In this document: piece by piece, positions 1-5,168 of the stretch | Position numbering within the stretch: position 1 is the first letter of the stretch | Layout: every line of letters begins with the position of its first letter | DNA from: Pseudomonadota bacterium | GTDB lineage: Bacteria > Pseudomonadota > Alphaproteobacteria > Micropepsales > Micropepsaceae | NCBI GenBank assembly: GCA_021808875.1 | Contig: JAKBAU010000241.1 | Coordinates: 1 to 5,168 of the forward strand | Direction: 5' to 3' | DNA length: 5,168 nt | The notes under the pieces: model-generated | Told to the model about the DNA's origin: nothing | What the model saw: only the letters and a program-made list of their open reading frames with translations | Database searches by the model: none | Made by a program: the position numbers and the translations under genes

Positions 1-1
1 A

Positions 2-181
2 TGTCGGGCACTGCCAGACCGTCCCCGCGACGCATACGTACTATTGGGCTGATTGCTCCGGTACAATGCATCCTGGCCCGGCATCGGGGGCACCGCCTTC
101 TGGAGACACAAGCGCTTGCTGGCAGAAGGCGCACTGACCCTAGACACGGAGCATGGCCAGGACATCAGATGGCCCTTATAG
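2..181 (+). pseudogene. Possible 3' remnant of an unidentified protein gene with an in-frame TGA
   Basis: Reading from base 2 gives a protein-like stretch that enters from the left edge and ends at a TAG at 179-181. It is broken by one TGA at 50-52. The part before the stop reads RALPDRPRDAYVLLG. The part after it starts LLRYNASWPGIGGTAFWRHK and continues through RLLAEGALTLD to end in DIRWPL. The mix of aromatic, Gly and charged residues looks more like a real protein C-terminus than the Arg/Pro/Ser-rich products of the other two frames. A single TGG-to-TGA change would restore a smooth GWLLRYN. I do not recognise the family. No ATG with a ribosome-binding site follows the TGA, so a separate short gene is unlikely. 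The alternative is chance: an open stretch of about 42 codons is not rare at this GC content, so confidence is low. Confidence 0.3.
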
Positions 182-377
182 CGCTGACTTTGATTGCGCA
201 CTCGCGATGTTCCAGTTTCACGCTCATATCCAAGGCTCATCACGGGATCCGGACATGGCTGGCATCGTTGGCGAGAAAAAGCTTCTCTCCTGCAATACAT
301 TTTTGCTGACATTTCCACGGTCAATCGCGATAGGCATGCGATTACTCTGGCAAGGCAAACGCATTGGTGATCGACCC
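182..377. other. Intergenic stretch, no gene seen
   Basis: This lies between the possible gene remnant and the stop codon of the Rieske oxygenase gene. Open frames crossing it have unprotein-like composition or are shadows of the oxygenase gene. The only structure I see is an inverted repeat at 323-343, AATCGC and GCGATT around a 9-base spacer. It lies about 35 bases past the oxygenase stop on that gene's strand, but no T-run follows it, so it is not a convincing intrinsic terminator. Confidence 0.5.
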
Positions 378-1337
378 TCAGTGCGGCTGGTCTGCTTGGC
401 TTTCGCGCAGTTCGCTATAATAATATTTACGGAACTGGAGTGTGGCGCGGTCGGTGGCGACGGATTTTTCCAACTGCGCGGGTGGCACTTCGTTCGTGCC
501 TGAGGATTCCACCACATCCTGGTCTTCATCCGCGATACGTCTGTTCATCCAGGAAAAGAGCAAATTGAGTGGACGGGCACGGGCGAAATCCCGGGATTGG
601 CAGATGATGATGCGTGTCCGGTCATTCTGTTCGGGAATGACAAGCGCATGGATCCGCAGGTGCTTGCCGGGAATGGGGATATGAAGAGCCATGAGGTTGG
701 GCTTGTAATATTCAAGGAAGGCTCCGCCGTCCCGACCGTCCATGCGTGCTTTCGCACGCCCTCCGAAATCCGTGTCCTCCCAGGTGATCTCCATTTTGGA
801 GTGTGCCGTCATCTGTTGCCGCAGGGCCTTGCCGATCGAGCGGCGGTGCACGAAAGGCAGGTGGGGACTGTCGAGCATGTTTTCCATCGCCCGCGTCCAA
901 TGGCACCGCCAGGTGCGCTGCACATAGGTGCGGGCGAGGCCCGGGGCAGAAAGCCCCTCTGGCACGGAAGGCTCGAAGGGGGCGGGTCCGCTCGCCGTGA
1001 ACACCCACACGAGGTCTCCGATCACGCGTGTGGGTAAGGCCACTGCAGATAATGTCTCACGCTTGGCGTCGGGGTTCAGAGGGACATGACAATTGTTGCC
1101 AGTCCGGTCGAACTGCCAGCCGTGAAAGGGACACTCCAGCCGGCCCTCGGGGGTTAGCCTGCCGTGAGAAAGCGCGGCGCCCCGGTGCGGGCAACGGTCG
1201 ATCAGGGTGCCGATCTGGCCGTCCTGGTCCCGGAACAGCACCACGGGCTCGCCCGCAAGCTGTGTCGCTACCGGAACCCCACGAATGCTCCAGGCAGGAA
1301 AAACGGGGGTCCAGACCCCAGAAAACCCCTTAAACAT
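378..1337 (-). CDS. Rieske [2Fe-2S] non-haem iron oxygenase, alpha-subunit type (PaO/VanA-like)
   Basis: A 319-residue Rieske oxygenase, presumably cytoplasmic, since no signal peptide or membrane segment is visible. Proteins of this type use a Rieske cluster to pass electrons to a mononuclear Fe(II) that activates O2 for mono- or dihydroxylation or demethylation. The N-terminal Rieske domain (about residues 7-115) has the cluster ligands C49, H51, C69 and H72 in CPH-x17-CPFH spacing. The catalytic domain has the 2-His-1-carboxylate motif D156-x2-H159-x4-H164 (in NMLDSPHLPFVH). The EDQDVVE segment at 271-277 matches the position of the conserved iron-ligand acid, probably D272. The C-terminal DRATLQFRKYYY pattern recalls pheophorbide a oxygenase/VanA-like proteins. 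The ATG at 1337 is preferred over the in-frame ATG at 1412 because an AAGGAA site lies 5 bases before it and the family-like sequence starts there. Length is slightly short but within the family range. No ferredoxin or reductase gene is adjacent. The family call is strong, but the substrate cannot be read from sequence. Confidence 0.92.
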   Translation of the reverse strand: MFKGFSGVWTPVFPAWSIRGVPVATQLAGEPVVLFRDQDGQIGTLIDRCPHRGAALSHGRLTPEGRLECPFHGWQFDRTGNNCHVPLNPDAKRETLSAVALPTRVIGDLVWVFTASGPAPFEPSVPEGLSAPGLARTYVQRTWRCHWTRAMENMLDSPHLPFVHRRSIGKALRQQMTAHSKMEITWEDTDFGGRAKARMDGRDGGAFLEYYKPNLMALHIPIPGKHLRIHALVIPEQNDRTRIIICQSRDFARARPLNLLFSWMNRRIADEDQDVVESSGTNEVPPAQLEKSVATDRATLQFRKYYYSELRESQADQPH

Positions 1338-1342
1338 GACGG

Positions 1343-1348
1343 TTCCTT
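1343..1348 (-). promoter_or_regulatory. Ribosome-binding site of the Rieske oxygenase gene
   Basis: On the minus strand AAGGAA lies 5 bases before the ATG at 1337. This decides the start: the in-frame upstream ATG at 1412 would add 25 residues with no resemblance to the family's N-terminus. Confidence 0.7.
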
Positions 1349-1460
1349 CGCACTGCCCAGCTGCCCCCACTTTACGACCTGCCCGGACTGGCTGGTTGAT
1401 GATGCGCCGCAAAGACGTCCCTGAAGATGTACAGAACTCACCCCAACGGACCTTGTACGC

Positions 1461-1468
1461 AGTATAGT
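1461..1468. promoter_or_regulatory. Candidate -10 hexamers on both strands
   Basis: The octamer AGTATAGT reads TATACT on the minus strand (1461-1466) and TATAGT on the plus strand (1463-1468), both close to the TATAAT consensus. Neither has a clear -35 at 16-18 bases. The minus-strand copy would give the oxygenase mRNA a leader of roughly 115 bases. The plus-strand copy would give the peptidase mRNA a leader of about 230 bases. Promoters in this bacterial group often match the consensus poorly, so this is only a candidate. Confidence 0.25.
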
Positions 1469-1666
1469 GAAAACAAGATCAACAGGCGCCGGCACCGCCA
1501 GCAAGGCTTGCGTGCCGTCACAGTCCTTCAACCACCAAAGACACGGGCTTCCCCAGCAGCTGCAGAGCCTGCTATGGAACGGAACCAGTTTTACTTTGCC
1601 TTGCTCGAGGACAATCTTCGTCCGGCCTGTCTATCCCCGTTTTAATTTTTAGTGGGTGCCGATAAA

Positions 1667-1691
1667 GGCGAGGATTTGTCCCCAGATCGCC
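1667..1691 (+). other. Leader hairpin next to the peptidase ribosome-binding site
   Basis: GGCGA (1667-1671) pairs with TCGCC (1687-1691), and inside it GGA (1672-1674) pairs with TCC (1679-1681) around a TTTG loop, leaving a 5-base bulge on the 3' side. The structure ends 4 bases before the AGGAT ribosome-binding site, so if formed in the mRNA it could influence translation. It is short and may be coincidental. Confidence 0.3.
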
Positions 1692-1695
1692 AACC

Positions 1696-1700
1696 AGGAT
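1696..1700 (+). promoter_or_regulatory. Ribosome-binding site of the M16 peptidase gene
   Basis: AGGAT lies 6 bases before the ATG at 1707. It supports that start over the in-frame GTG at 1656, which would put 17 polar residues in front of an otherwise normal signal peptide. Confidence 0.6.
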
Positions 1701-1706
1701 CCTTTT

Positions 1707-4397
1707 ATGCGCTCTTTTGCTCCTTCATTTGTCCGGGCCGTTGTGGCCGGGATTGCCACATTTGCTTTTGCCGGTCTCCTGGCGTCCCCTTCTGCTTGTG
1801 CGCATGCAGGCACCAGCAATGTGCTGCGCGCGACACTCAAGAACGGACTCCGGGTGGTTATCGTACGAGACACCATGGCACCCGTGGTGTCGACCTCGGT
1901 CAATTACCTGGTCGGCTCGGACGAGGCACCCAAAGGCTTTCCCGGAATGGCCCATGCCCAGGAGCACATGATGTTCCGTGGTAGCCCGGGCCTTTCGTCC
2001 GCCCAGCTTGCGGAAATCGGCGGCATGATGGGGGGCGACTTTAATGCCGACACGCAGGAAGGCGTCACCCAATATTTGTTTACGGTTCCCGCCGACGACA
2101 TTGATGTGGCGCTGCACATTGATGCCATTCGCATGCGCGGCGTGGATGACAGCGCCAAAGACTGGGCGAAGGAACGCGGAGCCATTGAGCAGGAAGTGGC
2201 CCGCGACATGTCGAGCCCCGATTATGTGCTCTACAAGAAGCTGCGTGCCGCAATGTTTGCTGGGACGCCTTATGCGCATGATGCGCTTGGAACCCGTCCA
2301 TCTTTCAACAAGACTACCGCGGCAATGCTGCATCGCTTCTATGAGCGCTGGTACGCGCCCAACAATGCAATTCTTGTGATTGTCGGTAATCTTGATCTGA
2401 AGCGCACGCTCGCTGAGGTTCGCCGGCTCTACTCCTCGATCCCGGCCAAGAAGCTTCCGATCCGTCCTGCCTATCGTCCGCGACCGGTCAAAGCGGCCAC
2501 GTTGACCATGCCAACCGATCAGCCGACCGCCTCTACGATCATCGCGATGCGCATGCCGGGGCCGTCGAGCCCCGATTTTCCGGCGCTCGAAGTCCTCGCT
2601 GACGTGCTGGCGAGCCAGCGCGGGACGCTTTACGCGATGGTACCAGAGGGCAAGGCGCTACAGACAGGTTTCGAACTCAGCGCCCTGCCCAAAGCGAGCC
2701 TTGCCTATGCTGCGGCCTCGTATCCAGCCAACGCCAACGCCGCTGCAATCAAGCAGCAGATGCTGCAGATTCTGCAGAATATCCGCGAGCATGGCGTGCC
2801 ACCTGATCTTGTTGCTGCCGCCAAGCTGCAGGAAAAGACCCAGGCAGGGATGCAGAAGCAGTCCATCGAAGGACTTGCCTCACTGTGGTCCGAGGCGCTG
2901 ACGGTCTATCATCTGCCGTCACCAGATGCTGATCTGAAGCGCATCGAGAAGGTGACGGTCGCTGATGTTGATCGCGTCGCACGCAAATATCTTGATCTTT
3001 CGCGTGCCATCACGCTTGTGACCACACCGCGTGGCGCAGGAGCCCCTGTTGTTTCCGGGGGCTTCGGCGGGCAAGAATCGATCGTTCTGCCAAAGGACAA
3101 GGCCCCGTCGCTGCCGGCATGGGCGAGTAACGCTCTTGCGCGTCTGCGCGTGCCGCATTCCACGCTCGCGCCGACTGTGTCGGTGCTACCCAACGGCCTT
3201 ACGCTCATCGTACAGCCCGAATATGTGAGTGACACGGTCAACGTCTACGGTCATATCAAGAACCGTCAGCAGACCGAGGCGCCAGCGGACAAGCAGGGCG
3301 TTGGAGGCATTCTCGATCAGCTCTTCAATTTTGGTACCAAACACATGAACCGCCTGCAGTTCCAGGCGGCACTCGATGCAATCGGTGCCAACGAGAGCGC
3401 GGGCTCGGGTTTTGGGCTGAATGTGCCGGTCAAGGAATTCCGTCGTGGTGTTGCGCTGCTCGCCCAAAATGAGCTGGAACCGGCGTTGCCGCCTGCGATG
3501 CTGGCTATCCTGAAAGAAGAAACCGCCCAGGTTCTGGCCCAGCGCGAACACTCGCCGGACTATCTCACTGATGTGGCGATCCGCAAGGCTCTATTCCCGC
3601 CTACTGACCCAAGTCTCAAGCTCGCCACACCCAAGACGGTGCTGTCGCTTACATTGGATGATGTCAAACACTACTATCACTCAGTATTCCGTCCCGATCT
3701 GACCACGATCGTCGTGATGGGACCGGTTACCCCCAACGCAGCGCGCGAGGTTATCGAACGCTATTTTGACGCGTGGAGGGCGCACGGGCCGAAGCCCCAA
3801 ACCGAATTGCCGAAGGTGCCGCCAAATCGACCTGCGCGGATCGCGGTTCCGGATCCTGCGCGTGTCCAGGACAGGGTGATCATGGCCGAAACCGTTGGCC
3901 TGACGCGGTCCAATCCAGACTATTACGCGCTTAACCTCGGCAATGCAGTGCTCGGTGGAGGATTCTACTCCACGCGCCTCAGTATCGATCTGCGCAAGAA
4001 TGCCGGGCTCGTCTATACCGTCAATTCGGAGCTGGTATCGGGTAAGACCCGCAGCATCTACCTCATTGCCTATGCGAGCGATCCGCAGAACGTCTCAAAG
4101 GCCAGCACGATCGCGACGGAAGATCTGAAGTCCATGCTGACTGCGCCGCCATCAGCCGAGGAGCTTCTGCAGGCCAAGGCAATGCTGCTGCGGCAGATCC
4201 CGCTCAACGAGGCAAGCTTTGGTGGTATCGCGCAGGAGTTCATCCATCTGCATGATTTGGAACTTCCTCTGGATGAACCCACGCTTGCAGCGCGGCGCTA
4301 TATGTCAGTCAGTGCCAAGGATGTTCAGGCGGCATTCCAGAAGTGGCTGCGTCCTGCCGATATGATCCGGGTCAGTGAGGGGCCTGCCCCCAAGTAG
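1707..4397 (+). CDS. Exported M16 family zinc metallopeptidase (insulinase/pitrilysin-like), two fused halves
   Basis: An 896-residue peptidase predicted to act in the periplasm, where M16 enzymes enclose and cut short unfolded peptides. Residues 1-34 form a Sec-type signal peptide: Arg residues near the start, a hydrophobic core and an AHA cleavage site before G35. The first M16 half (about 37-440) carries the inverted zinc motif HAQEH with ligands H83 and H87 and catalytic E86. The third ligand is probably E163 in ERGAIEQEV, 76 residues after H87, matching the family spacing. A linker of about 50 residues leads to a second half (about 488-885), which restarts with the same kind of strand (VSVLPNGLTLIV). 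Its zinc site is gone: G534, D537 and Q538 stand where H, E and H belong. This half keeps the family's R757/Y770 substrate-binding pair (FYSTRL and GLVYTV). One active and one inactive half is normal for single-chain M16 enzymes. The gene stands alone and ends at a strong terminator. The natural substrate is unknown. Confidence 0.93.
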   Translation: MRSFAPSFVRAVVAGIATFAFAGLLASPSACAHAGTSNVLRATLKNGLRVVIVRDTMAPVVSTSVNYLVGSDEAPKGFPGMAHAQEHMMFRGSPGLSSAQLAEIGGMMGGDFNADTQEGVTQYLFTVPADDIDVALHIDAIRMRGVDDSAKDWAKERGAIEQEVARDMSSPDYVLYKKLRAAMFAGTPYAHDALGTRPSFNKTTAAMLHRFYERWYAPNNAILVIVGNLDLKRTLAEVRRLYSSIPAKKLPIRPAYRPRPVKAATLTMPTDQPTASTIIAMRMPGPSSPDFPALEVLADVLASQRGTLYAMVPEGKALQTGFELSALPKASLAYAAASYPANANAAAIKQQMLQILQNIREHGVPPDLVAAAKLQEKTQAGMQKQSIEGLASLWSEALTVYHLPSPDADLKRIEKVTVADVDRVARKYLDLSRAITLVTTPRGAGAPVVSGGFGGQESIVLPKDKAPSLPAWASNALARLRVPHSTLAPTVSVLPNGLTLIVQPEYVSDTVNVYGHIKNRQQTEAPADKQGVGGILDQLFNFGTKHMNRLQFQAALDAIGANESAGSGFGLNVPVKEFRRGVALLAQNELEPALPPAMLAILKEETAQVLAQREHSPDYLTDVAIRKALFPPTDPSLKLATPKTVLSLTLDDVKHYYHSVFRPDLTTIVVMGPVTPNAAREVIERYFDAWRAHGPKPQTELPKVPPNRPARIAVPDPARVQDRVIMAETVGLTRSNPDYYALNLGNAVLGGGFYSTRLSIDLRKNAGLVYTVNSELVSGKTRSIYLIAYASDPQNVSKASTIATEDLKSMLTAPPSAEELLQAKAMLLRQIPLNEASFGGIAQEFIHLHDLELPLDEPTLAARRYMSVSAKDVQAAFQKWLRPADMIRVSEGPAPK

Positions 4398-4433
4398 GCG
4401 ACCTCAGGACGTCATGGCGATATTGTGCGGAGG

Positions 4434-4465
4434 GGGCGCTGAGGTGACTAACCTGGCGCCCTTTT
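4434..4465 (+). terminator. Rho-independent terminator of the M16 peptidase gene
   Basis: GGGCGC (4434-4439) pairs with GCGCCC (4456-4461), and AGGT (4442-4445) pairs with ACCT (4451-4454) around a GACTA loop. Only TG opposite G interrupts the stem. TTTTCT follows directly. It sits 36 bases after the peptidase stop codon. On the minus strand the stem is followed by C-rich sequence without a T-run, so it should act only on rightward transcripts and not stop the converging dnaE2 transcript. The remaining bases up to 4553 show no other clear element. Confidence 0.85.
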
Positions 4466-4553
4466 CTGTGCCGTCATCCCATCGCATCCATGGACCTGAT
4501 TGCTTGGCAGTTTCTGGAGCGTCCATGTCTGGTGTCCTTGACCTACGGTCCTT

Positions 4554-5168
4554 TCAATGGAAGTCCCGACTTTTCGGTATTGCCTCGATATTGCGTGGGT
4601 GACGCTGGAGGGGTGCGCTGCGTCTGGCCTCATCGGTTCGTGCAGCACGCACCGGGGCATCCAAAAGGCTGTTCAATGTATCGGAGAGATCTGTCATGTG
4701 GGTAGCGACGATATGTAGAACCAACCCCTGACGCTGCACGCGTCCACGTACTTCGAGTAGTCTTGCGCCCAGAAGTGCATGACGATGGCGCTCAAATATA
4801 TGAGGCCATACCACGATATTGGTGCTGCCGGTTTCGTCTTCGAGGGTGAGGAAGATCACACCCCTGGCGGTGCCGGGACGCTGACGCACGAGAACCAGCC
4901 CGGCAACCGCAGCGAACTGGCCATCACGCATCTGTAAAAGCTTGGCATGGGGCACGATGCCTTCGGGCAGCTGTCTGCGCAGCAGTGCCAGGGGGTGATC
5001 CTTCAAGGATAGGCGCAAGGAGCGGTAGTCGTGTAGAACTTCTTCACCAAGTCCCATTTTCGGCAGGGTGACGCCCACTTCGCGCCGCAGCATCTCCGCA
5101 TCAGCATGGGCAAAAAGTGGTAACTCAGGCAGAGCCTGCCGGCTTTGCAGAGCGCCGCCATCGAGCCC
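4554..5168 (-). CDS. dnaE2: Error-prone DNA polymerase DnaE2, C-terminal part (5' end beyond the window)
   Basis: These are the last 204 codons of DnaE2, a C-family polymerase that works with ImuA and ImuB in SOS-induced translesion synthesis and mutagenesis. The frame stays open to the right edge, so the internal ATG at 5093 is not the start. The visible part begins in the end of the helix-hairpin-helix region (GLDGG...RQALPELPLF), then MGLGEEVLHDYRSLRLSLKD, the characteristic DnaE2 segment before the OB fold. The OB-fold nucleic-acid-binding domain covers about residues 84-156 of the fragment (AAVAGLVLVRQRPGTARGV, FLTLEDETG, LLEVRGRVQR). The protein ends in PRNIEAIPKSRDFH, a typical DnaE2 tail. 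Full-length members run to roughly 1,000-1,150 residues, so about a fifth is present and the polymerase catalytic residues are outside. In many alphaproteobacteria imuA and imuB lie just upstream, which here would be to the right. Replicative DnaE1 is unlikely given this tail. Neither the promoter nor any LexA site is in view. Confidence 0.95.
   Translation of the reverse strand, partial: GLDGGALQSRQALPELPLFAHADAEMLRREVGVTLPKMGLGEEVLHDYRSLRLSLKDHPLALLRRQLPEGIVPHAKLLQMRDGQFAAVAGLVLVRQRPGTARGVIFLTLEDETGSTNIVVWPHIFERHRHALLGARLLEVRGRVQRQGLVLHIVATHMTDLSDTLNSLLDAPVRAARTDEARRSAPLQRHPRNIEAIPKSRDFH

Larger units (their letters stand above)
1338..1706. other. Divergent intergenic region between oxygenase and peptidase genes
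   Basis: These 369 bases separate two start codons that face away from each other, so both promoters should lie here. I see no credible protein or RNA gene. Recognisable elements are the oxygenase ribosome-binding site, a TATACT/TATAGT hexamer pair near 1461-1468, an AT-rich run at about 1640-1650 (TTTAAT at 1641-1646, a weak -10 candidate for the peptidase gene without a good -35), and a hairpin at 1667-1691 next to the peptidase ribosome-binding site. No alphaproteobacterial SOS box (GTTC-N7-GTTC) was seen. A GGAACGGAAC repeat at about 1576-1585 has the wrong spacing for one. Confidence 0.6.

Noticed and set aside
1..309. Plus-strand frame opening with ATG at base 1
   Set aside because: Its product is Arg/Pro/Ser-rich and unlike a folded protein, there is no visible upstream context, and a more protein-like frame overlaps it.
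323..343. Inverted repeat AATCGC/GCGATT as terminator of the oxygenase gene
   Set aside because: The stem is only 6 bp, the loop is 9 bases and no T-run follows on the minus strand.
597..1037. Plus-strand open frame opposite the oxygenase gene
   Set aside because: It overlaps a gene with intact Rieske and iron-binding motifs on the other strand and shows no family features of its own.
1338..1412. Longer oxygenase start at the in-frame ATG at 1412
   Set aside because: The extra 25 residues look unlike the family's N-terminus, while the ATG at 1337 has an AAGGAA site 5 bases upstream and leads straight into the usual Rieske N-terminal sequence.
1576..1585. GGAACGGAAC as an SOS (LexA) box
   Set aside because: The alphaproteobacterial LexA box needs GTTC/GAAC half-sites as direct repeats 7 bases apart, and here they are 2 bases apart. 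It also does not lie upstream of dnaE2.
1656..1706. Longer peptidase start at the in-frame GTG at 1656
   Set aside because: It would place 17 polar residues before a complete signal peptide, whereas the ATG at 1707 has AGGAT at proper spacing and starts the signal peptide directly.
1725..2333. Long minus-strand open frame inside the peptidase gene
   Set aside because: It is a shadow of the strongly supported M16 gene, with His/Arg-rich composition and no recognisable domain.
4490..4526. ATGGAC/GTCCAT inverted pair as a dnaE2 terminator
   Set aside because: The arms are 6 bp with a 25-base loop and no following T-run on the minus strand, so it is not a credible intrinsic terminator.

Overview
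The window reads as ordinary chromosomal DNA from a moderately GC-rich Gram-negative bacterium. An alphaproteobacterium, possibly an acetic acid bacterium (Acetobacteraceae), fits best. This rests on the C-terminus of an error-prone DnaE2 polymerase, an exported two-domain M16 peptidase and a stand-alone Rieske oxygenase. It is an inference from family distribution and protein style, not from any database match. I see no rRNA, tRNA, CRISPR array, insertion sequence or phage gene.

Layout, left to right. Bases 1-377 hold no intact gene. Bases 2-181 on the plus strand may be the degraded 3' end of a protein gene with an in-frame TGA. Bases 378-1337 (minus strand) encode a 319-residue Rieske [2Fe-2S]/mononuclear non-haem iron oxygenase with both metal sites intact. 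A 369-base divergent intergenic region (1338-1706) must carry the promoters for that gene and for the next one, which reads rightward. Bases 1707-4397 (plus strand) encode an 896-residue exported M16 (insulinase/pitrilysin-type) zinc peptidase. Its N-terminal half keeps the HxxEH zinc site and its C-terminal half has lost it. A clear rho-independent terminator (about 4434-4465) follows. Bases 4554-5168 (minus strand) are the last 204 codons of dnaE2, which runs off the right edge and converges on the peptidase gene.

The three genes do not form an operon. The oxygenase and peptidase diverge, the peptidase and dnaE2 converge, and their predicted roles (oxidation of an unknown small molecule, periplasmic peptide degradation, SOS-linked translesion synthesis) show no functional link. 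I found no convincing undescribed system. The points most worth a second look are the possible gene remnant at the left edge, the orphan Rieske oxygenase with no nearby electron-transfer partner, and the leader hairpin next to the peptidase ribosome-binding site.
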